Shown: piece by piece, positions 7,838 to 15,699 of the stretch
How positions within the stretch are numbered: position 1 is the stretch's first letter
Layout: every line of letters starts with the position of its first letter
DNA from: a virus
Reading direction: 5' to 3' (one strand)
IMG/VR virus record: IMGVR_UViG_3300028837_002886
Coordinates: 62,001-126,000 of that record
DNA length: 64,000 nt
Program-made: the position numbers and the translations under genes
Notes under the pieces: model-generated
Databases searched by the model: none
What the model was told of the DNA's origin: nothing
What the model saw: only the letters and a program-made list of their open reading frames with translations

Positions 7838-9960
7838 AATGCCACCCTGCCGCCTAGACTCAAATCGAACTTTTTCCATACGGTAACATTATCGTCCTCG
7901 TATATCGTTATGATGTCTCCATTTCTCGTAATTTTGTTTTCTGATATTTTTCTAATTATATCAACATCTAAATCTACTCTGTCTATTGTTTCTACACCAG
8001 ACGATATTGTATTATCTATAGATCTTAAAACACCAACCAAGGCGTGAAAATAGATTCTTAGCCAATTTAATTTTGGAGTATTCTCTCCTGTACTAATCAT
8101 TGTTGCTTTAAACTGAATTATATTTCCACAGTATTTAATATCATCACCACTGTTATACGGTTTATATCCAACTTCTAGTGGATGATCAACGTGTCTCACC
8201 TCTATCGATAGTCCTGTTCCTGATGGAGTTTCAGCATAAAAAGATACACTATCTAAATACACCCCATTTGTATTATCTTCAGGTTGATAGGCAAAACTTT
8301 CGTAATAGCCACTACTTTCATAACCCGCGCTGGAAGTTATTTCCACATTATCCAATTCAGGAGTAACATTTATATCTGTTGTAGATAACTGCCACTTAAG
8401 TCGTATTTTATCAGGACTGCCCATACTTTGCATTGCTGTTTCCAACTGTGTCAACGTAAGCCATGATTCGTTCCAACTCCCACCACTATTAACTGAGTAC
8501 TGTCTGAGAACAGTCGTATTTGCTGGAATAGTAAAAGTCTCTACAACAGAAAGCCATGCAAATATCTCCGCAGGATCAATATCAGTATTCATTGCTATTT
8601 CATGGTTTCCCAAAGGATACACCACATCTTCAGCTACATAAATATTATCTAATTCTGGCGTAACTATTCCTACGTCTGAATGCATAAAAGCTCTAAATTT
8701 GAAAACCCCAGAACTTGCAAGTGTAGAAATATTAGAATTAATTATACTTGCGACATTAGATTCACTAGCATAATACCAAGAATCAGTTTGCCCTCCCGTG
8801 ATAGCGGTCCAAGCGGCGCCATTCCACCATTTCCAAGTGGCTCCATTATCAGAGCTAATTTGATGTTTTATCCCTGAGCCCGCCGGTTTAGTAGATGTTT
8901 CTGTGAATACACCTAACACAGTAGCAAAAGCATAGCCAGAATTAGGGTAAACATCTGGATTATCAATTGCGTAAGTATCAGGCATTAATTCTGTTCCAGC
9001 TCCTCCATTATATCTATAATTCACATAAGAAGCACTAAGTTCTTGATCGTAAATAACTATTTCATCAACTTGTCCTTTTATTGTATCGATACTAGTAGAA
9101 ATATTTAAATATTCACTATTAACAGTAGTTCCTGTTAATGTGTTATTATTAAGAATATATGAATTTTCTATATTATCTATGTAAATATGCATGCCATTAG
9201 CTGTAGAACTACCATCATAAGTAACAACAATATGATGATAATTATCATCATCTAAAATAATACTTGTCGCAACTTGTATAACATTAGAGTTGGCATCCCT
9301 AATAAAAAATCTAAGTTCTTCGGTTCCATCATTCCAATAAATATTAAATCCTTGTAAAACTCCTCCTTTTTTGAAGAGACGTTGATGTCCATCAGTATTC
9401 TGTAATTTAAACCAACCTTCAAAACTAAACTCATCTGTTTTTTCAAAACTAGCTATATTTCCACAATTTATCCATTCATTAACTCCATCAAATTGCAAAC
9501 AATTATTTAATTTTCCAGTAACCCAATCTGCATCTTCCATATTTTGAGTTGTTCCATTCCTACCATTCCCAGAAGAATCAGGAACATTGGTTCCAGAAGA
9601 TTCGTTTAAATGATACCACGCATAAGGATTTAGTGGAATTCCTTTTAATCGCGCTACACCTCCGGTTACTTCAATCTTAGCTCCATCAAACGTGTAATTG
9701 CCACTTGTCGTAAATGACCAATTATTATCGCCACCAGCCGCGGGCTTTAACTTGGCAACTTCATTAGCTATCTCTATTTTTGTATCATCATAAGTATAAT
9801 TTGCTGAGGTAGTGAACGGAATGTCGTCACTACTACCAGTTTTTTTTGCAAGTCCTAGATAGGCGCTATCGCCACTACCAATAACTTCTACGTTGCTTTT
9901 TGTAGGACTTCCAAAATTAAATTGTGTATCGCTATTCCATTGAGCTATTCTGGTTGGCAT
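7834..9960 (-). CDS. LamG-domain tail fibre or receptor-binding protein
   Basis: A 708-residue protein. Residues about 55-112 hold two related strand repeats (PFTTSANYTYDDTKIEI and SFTTSGNYTFDGAKIEV). A concanavalin-like LamG domain follows at about 115-325, with AWYHLNESSGT, FSFEGWFKL, HHIVVTYDG and GQVDEIVIYDQELSA. The rest is a string of beta-sandwich-like segments rich in Ser, Thr, Asn and Trp. ATG chosen with AGGTGA five bases upstream; a GTG three codons earlier is less well placed. It probably binds host surface glycans or proteins. AT-rich compared with neighbours, as is common in exchanged fibre genes. Confidence 0.75.
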   Translation of the reverse strand: MPTRIAQWNSDTQFNFGSPTKSNVEVIGSGDSAYLGLAKKTGSSDDIPFTTSANYTYDDTKIEIANEVAKLKPAAGGDNNWSFTTSGNYTFDGAKIEVTGGVARLKGIPLNPYAWYHLNESSGTNVPDSSGNGRNGTTQNMEDADWVTGKLNNCLQFDGVNEWINCGNIASFEKTDEFSFEGWFKLQNTDGHQRLFKKGGVLQGFNIYWNDGTEELRFFIRDANSNVIQVATSIILDDDNYHHIVVTYDGSSTANGMHIYIDNIENSYILNNNTLTGTTVNSEYLNISTSIDTIKGQVDEIVIYDQELSASYVNYRYNGGAGTELMPDTYAIDNPDVYPNSGYAFATVLGVFTETSTKPAGSGIKHQISSDNGATWKWWNGAAWTAITGGQTDSWYYASESNVASIINSNISTLASSGVFKFRAFMHSDVGIVTPELDNIYVAEDVVYPLGNHEIAMNTDIDPAEIFAWLSVVETFTIPANTTVLRQYSVNSGGSWNESWLTLTQLETAMQSMGSPDKIRLKWQLSTTDINVTPELDNVEITSSAGYESSGYYESFAYQPEDNTNGVYLDSVSFYAETPSGTGLSIEVRHVDHPLEVGYKPYNSGDDIKYCGNIIQFKATMISTGENTPKLNWLRIYFHALVGVLRSIDNTISSGVETIDRVDLDVDIIRKISENKITRNGDIITIYEDDNVTVWKKFDLSLGGRVAL

Positions 9961-10033
9961 ATTTTTCACCTAGTAAGATTAGTTAGCTTATGTATACTGT
10001 TACCTCCCAGTTTTATATATTTTATCTTGTGTT

Positions 10034-10666
10034 TCATTGTTCAAATGTATATTTTATAAATTCAAGCTTTGGGTTTTTTGTTATGTCAAAATCTCCCCAA
10101 TTCTCAAGTTCCTCATCGATATATTTTTGCAGCCAATCTGCGTATTTACTGTCTATTTCAAAAATAGCCTCTTCTACTTTTTTCTCCAAGTAAGGTAAAT
10201 TTTTCTTAGTCTGTATTATCTTTTTCCTGGCAAGCTCAGACGTCCCAATCATATCTGCGAAACTTGGGTCCATGTCTAGTTTGTCTGTTATTTTTCTGGC
10301 ATACACTTTATAACTGGATGGCTTCATGCTCGGGAGAGTACGTTGCTTTACTGGATACTCCTTTTCGTATTTGGCTAACGCATAGACGAGTTTTTTGTAA
10401 TTATCAAAAAGATCCGTATCAATGTATAAATAATTATCCTCGCGCGTGGGTTCATATAACAGATAGCCTGACAGGATGACAGCGTTTGTTATTTTATTCA
10501 TTGTAGCTAGCGCGTCTTGCCAGGCCTCCGCCTCGGCTTCCAGTTCTACTTCTGCCATTATTTCGTGATAAGTATACACAAAATTTTTGATATACTTGTT
10601 GCTAAGCGCGCGGTGTTTCGCAAAGTACATAAAATCATCAAAATTCATTTCATCGTCGTCGTACAT
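10034..10666 (-). CDS. helical protein with shared IKY C terminus
   Basis: A 210-residue acidic, largely helical protein (AEVELEAEAEAWQDAL). The end, KNPKLEFIKYTFEQ, matches the C termini of the genes at 6358 and 7017. It lies just upstream of the fibre gene with a 73-base gap. Family unknown. Confidence 0.6.
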   Translation of the reverse strand: MYDDDEMNFDDFMYFAKHRALSNKYIKNFVYTYHEIMAEVELEAEAEAWQDALATMNKITNAVILSGYLLYEPTREDNYLYIDTDLFDNYKKLVYALAKYEKEYPVKQRTLPSMKPSSYKVYARKITDKLDMDPSFADMIGTSELARKKIIQTKKNLPYLEKKVEEAIFEIDSKYADWLQKYIDEELENWGDFDITKNPKLEFIKYTFEQ

Positions 10667-10668
10667 AA

Positions 10669-11037
10669 TTAGGACTCGTGAATTTTTTTCAAAGCTTCGA
10701 CATGATGAAATTGTCTTAATTTCGCGCCGAATGCTTCGAAATATTTTGCTATATCTTTATACGAACCTTTCTTTACTGCGATTACTATTGCTGATGGAAA
10801 AAACATCCTACGGTGTTTTTCATATACTATATATAGACGATAGCCCTCATACTGTTTAAACCATGACCTAGCCCGCTCTATACTGCTATCGTGATCTAAA
10901 CCTATTTTTACAGCTAGATCGTCGTGGCTCGTGCGCTTAGACATCGACCCAGTTATCCAAAATAAAATACTTAACAAGTCTTCATCGGGATAAAGATCGA
11001 ACATATCATGTATCGTCTGTCTCTTTATTGGTTTCAT
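10669..11037 (-). CDS. hypothetical protein
   Basis: A 122-residue basic protein. The start at MKPIKRQ gives a 4-base ATGA overlap with the upstream gene; a longer frame extension lies inside that gene and is rejected. Contains FPSAIVIAVKKGSYKDIAKY. Unknown function. Confidence 0.6.
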   Translation of the reverse strand: MKPIKRQTIHDMFDLYPDEDLLSILFWITGSMSKRTSHDDLAVKIGLDHDSSIERARSWFKQYEGYRLYIVYEKHRRMFFPSAIVIAVKKGSYKDIAKYFEAFGAKLRQFHHVEALKKIHES

Positions 11038-11363
11038 TCGTAAGTTGTCTCCCTGCCTTCCCTGCTCATTGTGTAAAAATCTTCCAATGCCCCGGTCAAT
11101 AGGGACCACGATAAGTAGCCCAGTAGCCATTCCTCGTTTCGTCCAGCAAACTCCGCGCGTATTTGATATACCGTTCTCTTGATGCGACCAGTGCTCATTA
11201 CAGAACGCCGAGATCCTTTGACTATTTCTTTGAACCCCAAGTTATGCATGTAGGCTATCTTTTTTAAAACATGCTCTAATTCGCGCACAACTGGGCCCTG
11301 TACAGGTAGTTGATCTTCAAACATTATCATTAAATGTAATTTCTTTGGCAATCTTATTTTCAT
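11034..11363 (-). CDS. hypothetical protein
   Basis: A 109-residue protein starting MKIRLPKKLHLMIMFEDQL, with ATGA overlap to the upstream stop. Contains a basic stretch KEIVKGSRRSVMSTGRIKR and a hydrophobic helix LLGYLSWSLLTG that is probably buried rather than a membrane span. Unknown. Confidence 0.6.
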   Translation of the reverse strand: MKIRLPKKLHLMIMFEDQLPVQGPVVRELEHVLKKIAYMHNLGFKEIVKGSRRSVMSTGRIKRTVYQIRAEFAGRNEEWLLGYLSWSLLTGALEDFYTMSREGRETTYE

Positions 11364-11659
11364 AATTTTTTCATCGGCGGCCAGGCGCCTTCGTGGAATT
11401 GGGCTATTATAAAAGTTTCCTTCGCTTGATTCTTCCTCATCCACTGTTCCCAATCCCATTTTAATATTTCATAGATTTCTTCACCTAACGCGTTAGGCTC
11501 CAAGTCACGCGGATCGGTTGCGCCCGTTCCATATGTTAGATTGCTGATAGCATTATCTTCAGCGGTCTCGATATCATCAATAAACCAAAACCCTCCGAAT
11601 TTCTCTTTTAGTTCTTCTTTGTGTTGTAATATCAAATCTACAAATTTGTCTATTGTCAT
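11360..11659 (-). CDS. hypothetical protein
   Basis: A 99-residue acidic protein beginning MTIDKFVDLILQHKEEL, another example of the amphipathic N-terminal peptide. ATGA-coupled on both sides. Contains WFIDDIETAEDNAIS. Unknown. Confidence 0.6.
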   Translation of the reverse strand: MTIDKFVDLILQHKEELKEKFGGFWFIDDIETAEDNAISNLTYGTGATDPRDLEPNALGEEIYEILKWDWEQWMRKNQAKETFIIAQFHEGAWPPMKKL

Positions 11660-11925
11660 GTCTTATCTTCATGTCGACTTTCTATCAAGCGTTTAATCAT
11701 GTTGATTTTTGCTTCATATAATGTTTCGAACAAATCATCCGGGTGTGCATATATTTTCTTTTCAATATCTAGATGTCCATCGCTCAGCCCTTTGATGATA
11801 TTTACTGAGATCAACGGTTTTGATTTAGAAATAAAATCAACTTCAGCCTCAGCTACGTGCCAACTCAGCTTGTTATTTAGTGGCAAACTGTGGTATAGTA
11901 AATATACTTTTTCGCCCTTTTTCAT
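11656..11925 (-). CDS. KKGD-type mini-protein, paralogue of the gene at 13328
   Basis: An 89-residue protein with a beta-rich N terminus (KKGEKVYLLYHSLP) and a C-terminal helix EAKINMIKRLIESR. The protein at 13328-13591 has the same layout (KKGDVVYFLFTGW, YARPKDLFKTAAEAKINLVRRLIEER), so the two are paralogues now separated by the saccharopine dehydrogenase gene and a 59-codon gene. An SH3-like barrel is a reasonable guess. Function unknown. Confidence 0.6.
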   Translation of the reverse strand: MKKGEKVYLLYHSLPLNNKLSWHVAEAEVDFISKSKPLISVNIIKGLSDGHLDIEKKIYAHPDDLFETLYEAKINMIKRLIESRHEDKT

Positions 11926-11948
11926 GAGCTTTTTGAAACCTCCATAAA

Positions 11949-13142
11949 TTATCGTAAATATTCAAATTTGGCGGTTAAGCATCCTTTGAATAGGATCATT
12001 CCATTCTTTATATAGACCGGCAAATGACTCACCTGAGAGTCGTTATAAAAATCTGTTTTATAAATCAAAGGAATGAAATCTGATAAATTCTTACTGAACG
12101 ATTCGCTTGACTCTCGAGCCAACCCACTCGGTAGATTATCAATCGCCATAATCATAATCTTTTTGCCATTTGCTCTCTTTGGTTTCCACCAATAAATAGG
12201 ATCTTTAAATGTGGTTGTTCTATTTACTAACTTATTTCCACCATTTATATCACACGTAAAATCTCCAATAATCCTAAGCCTAGAATTCAATCTATTCTGA
12301 AACATTAACTTTTCTAGAATTGGTGGTTCCCACGGTTTCCAGGATGTTGCATTAATCAAAACTGTGAGGTAAGGTAAAAATCTGCCAAGTCCTCGATCCT
12401 TTGTGTGTTCTCTCGTAAACTGAGTTACATAGATATCCTGCTGTGCTCGAAACCGTTTCTTCGCAGAGATGGCAAATAACTCCTCAGGTTTTATATAACG
12501 ACAAGATAAACAATTCAGCACTTCTAAGGCGCCCTTTGCCATACGACCATTCCCCACAATCCCAATTATAAAGGATGTTAAACTCCTTGGAAATGATCCA
12601 CACACCTGCCGTTGAAGATTATGTTTTAAAAGCTTAACGTTTTGATATAGCCGCGCGGTAAAGAGATTCACAAAAGGTGTACAAAGATCTTCCTTTAAAA
12701 ACTGCTTACCTAAAAGTCTTAACACCTCTACCATACCCACTATGCCAGCGAATCTGCCAAATGTCGAAAGTTTTTCGCCTGCAGCAGTGGTCATCAATTC
12801 ATAGTCAAAGAGATTACACCCTGACCGCATTAACTTTTGTAACATTGCCCGATTACATTCTTGCGCCAAGTGCGTATGTGAAAAGAAAAAGTAAGTTGAA
12901 TGCTTCTGAATAAACTTTAGAGCAACATCTTTTATACCAAAGACTACACAATCTTGACTTAAGTGCTTCACCAATCTTGCTCCTACTTGCGCATACTCCT
13001 TATCCTTAAACGCTCTTTCTTTTGACTTCTGTACTTCTACATCAATACCAAAATCGAGCAATAATGATTCTACGTTAGCAGGCATAAGAGGGGATCGGGT
13101 CTCGCCGGGATGATTCTCTCGTCTAATACCAATCTTGTTCAC
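11949..13142 (-). CDS. saccharopine dehydrogenase (lysine-ketoglutarate reductase)
   Basis: A 397-residue protein matching the lysine-ketoglutarate reductase/LYS1 family, which interconverts saccharopine with lysine plus 2-oxoglutarate using NAD(P)H. Family features: IGIRRENHPGETRSPLMP at the N terminus, FGIKDV with Lys71, FFFSHTHLAQE with His89 (positions of the yeast catalytic Lys and His), FGRFAGIVGM at 128-137, a Rossmann loop GIVGNGRMAKGA near 194-205, then CDINGG and AIDNLPSGLARESS. Length matches a complete single-domain enzyme. Start is GTG with AGGA six bases upstream. Surprising in a phage; it lies between paralogous mini-genes, suggesting insertion. NMNAT-like enzyme nearby could relate to cofactor supply (inference). 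Confidence 0.85.
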   Translation of the reverse strand: MNKIGIRRENHPGETRSPLMPANVESLLLDFGIDVEVQKSKERAFKDKEYAQVGARLVKHLSQDCVVFGIKDVALKFIQKHSTYFFFSHTHLAQECNRAMLQKLMRSGCNLFDYELMTTAAGEKLSTFGRFAGIVGMVEVLRLLGKQFLKEDLCTPFVNLFTARLYQNVKLLKHNLQRQVCGSFPRSLTSFIIGIVGNGRMAKGALEVLNCLSCRYIKPEELFAISAKKRFRAQQDIYVTQFTREHTKDRGLGRFLPYLTVLINATSWKPWEPPILEKLMFQNRLNSRLRIIGDFTCDINGGNKLVNRTTTFKDPIYWWKPKRANGKKIMIMAIDNLPSGLARESSESFSKNLSDFIPLIYKTDFYNDSQVSHLPVYIKNGMILFKGCLTAKFEYLR

Positions 13143-13151
13143 TTTTAAATC

Positions 13152-13331
13152 CTATGTTATATTAAATATTTCTTTCTCTTCTACCTCTTCTCCTGCTAGC
13201 TCTTCAAGCTTTTTTATAATGGGTCTAACTTCTTCGTCTTCTACCCACACTAAGCGTTCTACCATTCTCATCCACGGTAATAAATCTTTAGCAAGCTCAG
13301 CTATCTCTTTTCCAAACTCTGTCTTGGTCAT
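13152..13331 (-). CDS. small acidic protein
   Basis: A 59-residue protein from an ATG overlapping the upstream TGA, ending at TAG. Sequence begins MTKTEFGKEIAELAKDLLP; note AELAKDLL near the start, similar to the AKxLL tag. C-terminal half is highly acidic and helical. Its end contains the AGGA that serves the next gene. Confidence 0.6.
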   Translation of the reverse strand: MTKTEFGKEIAELAKDLLPWMRMVERLVWVEDEEVRPIIKKLEELAGEEVEEKEIFNIT

Positions 13332-13591
13332 TCTGCTATTCGTTCTTCTATAAGTCGCCTTACTAAATTAATTTTCGCCTCGGCTGCGGTTTTGAACAGA
13401 TCTTTTGGCCTCGCGTAATGAGACGCGTTTTTTCTAAATCTGAAAAAATAGGCACCTACTTTTTCTATCATCTTTACGCTGGATACAGTACCCACAATGG
13501 AATTAATATTCACCTTCCATATGGCCCAGCTGGGTTTTTCGTTTACGCCCCATCCTGTGAAAAGAAAGTATACTACATCTCCCTTTTTCAT
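13328..13591 (-). CDS. KKGD-type mini-protein, paralogue of the gene at 11656
   Basis: An 87-residue protein: KKGDVVYFLFTGWG at the N terminus, a central beta-rich part, and C-terminal helix EAKINLVRRLIEERIAE. Paralogue of 11656-11925 (shared KKG start, DLFxT and EAKIN segments). ATGA-coupled to both neighbours. Confidence 0.6.
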   Translation of the reverse strand: MKKGDVVYFLFTGWGVNEKPSWAIWKVNINSIVGTVSSVKMIEKVGAYFFRFRKNASHYARPKDLFKTAAEAKINLVRRLIEERIAE

Positions 13592-14910
13592 ACTTTACCC
13601 CAACCCCACATGTTGAGCATATAGGCCTTGAAAGCTTTACCTAACAGGTCGGCCTTGTTTATATTATGCTTGACCTTTCTGAGCTTATAACCGTTTATCA
13701 ATAACGCTTTTTTGATATCCTCAGCTTTCATACTCTTGGTGCCTTCGTATCTATTCCACATACCCTCGAGTTTTCTGATGGTGTCATCTATCCTGTCGTT
13801 GATTTTTTGTTTATTATATGGTATGCCAAGTTTCTTAGTACTGCGCGCTCTAAATAGATCATCGGTGCTTTTATATTTATTCATGGTTTTTGGGCCAAAC
13901 TTGCTTATTTTAGAAATGCCGAAAACATCATTGAGCATGAACATGTTGAAACTTTTCATGATAGGATCCAACTCGTCTCTCAACGGTCCCCAAAGTGCTT
14001 GATTGAGTTCCCTAAAGTCCCCGGTAATTTTTAACAGGGTTTCTCTATCAAGACCCTTGCGGTATTTAACAACCAACCCTTCTATTCTTGGATGTTCCGG
14101 TGGGACCTCTACTTCTGGCCCAGCCAGCTTGGAAACCATTTTGGTGAGGATAATAGAACCGACTTTGTCTGCTATTGTGCGCATTAACTCAAACTGTTTT
14201 TCTGGATCCTTTTCTGCGCGCAGTTGTTTTATTTCACCAATATTTTTCCAGGCTTTCAAAACAGGTTCAAGTGTTTTTCCTATGTCCTCTTTGTCTATTT
14301 TGATGGGACCTTTGAACTCCCAAGCACTTGTTCTTTTACCAACTACCCTATCTACATCTGCCGGGGTGCCTATATAACTGACTACATCGGATATTACACT
14401 CATCTGACCGATCACATCTGCAAGGTCGTTTAGATTGTATTCGGCATCTACCGGCTCAAAATCTTTCTCTGGATCTACATAACCATGAAAGACAACATAG
14501 TTTTTTGTCTCGCTGTATGGTACTATGTTCGGCACAAAGCCAAATATGATTTCACAATTTATGAAATTTCTATCTAGGCCGTATTTCTTTTTATCTTCTT
14601 CGGAGAGCTTCCTGAAACCTTTTTTGATTGCTTTGAAACCGGCCCTAAAAGCATCGGAGCCCGGATGGGTAATTGGGAATTTTTCATCTATGTTGGCAGA
14701 GGGTTTGGCTTTCTTGCTTCTAACATACACTACGTTATTGTAATTGTCAAAACCAACCATAAGGTTGGCGCCATCTACTTTTTCGTAAGCTTCGGTGCGA
14801 CCTTTTAGCAGATCGTTTATAAATCCGATAAATCTTGAAGGGGACAGAACTTCATATGGGTGGGCCATGTGACCTGCCGCTCCGCCTTCAAACAGTTGAG
14901 CGTTATTCAT
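13588..14910 (-). CDS. ATP-dependent polynucleotide ligase-like nucleotidyltransferase
   Basis: A 440-residue protein with covalent nucleotidyltransferase motifs in order: motif I EKVDGAN with candidate adenylated Lys44, a downstream VYVRSKK (Arg of motif Ia), motif III-like CEIIFGF near 119-125, and motif IV IEGLVVKYRKG at 276-286. This is the DNA/RNA ligase and capping-enzyme superfamily; I favour RNA or DNA ligase. It should seal nicked ends through an enzyme-AMP intermediate. The C-terminal 150 residues are basic and helical. GAGGTG lies seven bases before the ATG and an AAAGATAAAT element lies 18 bases upstream. It follows the metallopeptidase/MoxR/VWA genes. Confidence 0.7.
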   Translation of the reverse strand: MNNAQLFEGGAAGHMAHPYEVLSPSRFIGFINDLLKGRTEAYEKVDGANLMVGFDNYNNVVYVRSKKAKPSANIDEKFPITHPGSDAFRAGFKAIKKGFRKLSEEDKKKYGLDRNFINCEIIFGFVPNIVPYSETKNYVVFHGYVDPEKDFEPVDAEYNLNDLADVIGQMSVISDVVSYIGTPADVDRVVGKRTSAWEFKGPIKIDKEDIGKTLEPVLKAWKNIGEIKQLRAEKDPEKQFELMRTIADKVGSIILTKMVSKLAGPEVEVPPEHPRIEGLVVKYRKGLDRETLLKITGDFRELNQALWGPLRDELDPIMKSFNMFMLNDVFGISKISKFGPKTMNKYKSTDDLFRARSTKKLGIPYNKQKINDRIDDTIRKLEGMWNRYEGTKSMKAEDIKKALLINGYKLRKVKHNINKADLLGKAFKAYMLNMWGWGKV

Positions 14911-14927
14911 GTTGAGACACCTCTGCT

Positions 14928-14937
14928 ATTTATCTTT
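14928..14937 (-). promoter_or_regulatory. AAAGATAAAT element
   Basis: Variant of the AAAGATAAT element on the minus strand, preceded by CCCAC as at 22598, and located 18 bases before the ligase-like gene start. Confidence 0.35.
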
Positions 14938-14952
14938 GTGGGAAGAATATAT

Positions 14953-15699
14953 TTATGCGGGCTTGACGCGCTTTTTAGCTTCAGTCTTGGAGATAGGCTT
15001 AATTTCGTATGTTCCGTCTTTGTTTACTTTTTCAATAGCGCCGTATTTCTCGTCATCGCCGATGCGAACGACGCGGCCCGGGACCATTAGATCTTTCTTG
15101 CTTGGGGGTTTAGGTTGACCTTGTTGCCTCTTCTTTTGTTCTTTTTCCAAATGCTTATACAAACCCTCAGTGGTCCATAGCTTTGGATCTTTTACTTTCT
15201 TGGCATATCCTTTATCTATTCTCAGACCGGCATACTTGCCTGTAGGCATTTTAAGAAGAAGACCAGCAACACTCTTGAGTTCGCCAAGAATGTTTTCATT
15301 TATGATCATATCGCCGGCGACGTTATACAAATCGTTTGAGAGTTTTCGTCTAGCCGCTCTATCTAAATGAAGTCTTGCAATATGATAAAACTCATGAGCG
15401 ATGATAAACATTAGTTGTTCGGGTGGGAACGTATCGATAAAAGCTTCGTTGTAGTAAAAGTTTATTTTGCCGTCCTGTATATTAACGCCCGCGGTTTGTA
15501 CGTCAGGGTGGTTTTTGATAAATCTACACTTTAAAAGAAAAGTGGCGAATAAAGCATCCCTCGGAATGAGATGCTGTATCATCGCGCGCAATTTTTCTGG
15601 AGGTCTTGTTTCTTCTTGTTCTAACAGCAGGTTGCCGATCTCGACAAATGGATCTTGTACCCGCTCATTCATTCGTTCAAGTAAACTCTTAAGACTCAC
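14953..15699 (-). CDS. zinc metallopeptidase-like protein (DUF2201-type)
   Basis: A 248-residue protein with HEFYHIARLHLDRA at 102-115, a zincin-type HExxH motif, within a layout resembling the metallopeptidase domain of DUF2201 proteins, which are normally fused to a VWA domain. Here the VWA part is a separate gene two positions upstream. The C-terminal part carries a small beta domain (PGRVVRIGDDEKYGAIEKV) resembling a KOW/SH3-like module. N terminus MSLKSLLERM fits the recurrent amphipathic peptide. Start is GTG with AGGAG six bases upstream, overlapping the ATPase gene by 11 bases. Confidence 0.7.
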   Translation of the reverse strand: MSLKSLLERMNERVQDPFVEIGNLLLEQEETRPPEKLRAMIQHLIPRDALFATFLLKCRFIKNHPDVQTAGVNIQDGKINFYYNEAFIDTFPPEQLMFIIAHEFYHIARLHLDRAARRKLSNDLYNVAGDMIINENILGELKSVAGLLLKMPTGKYAGLRIDKGYAKKVKDPKLWTTEGLYKHLEKEQKKRQQGQPKPPSKKDLMVPGRVVRIGDDEKYGAIEKVNKDGTYEIKPISKTEAKKRVKPA

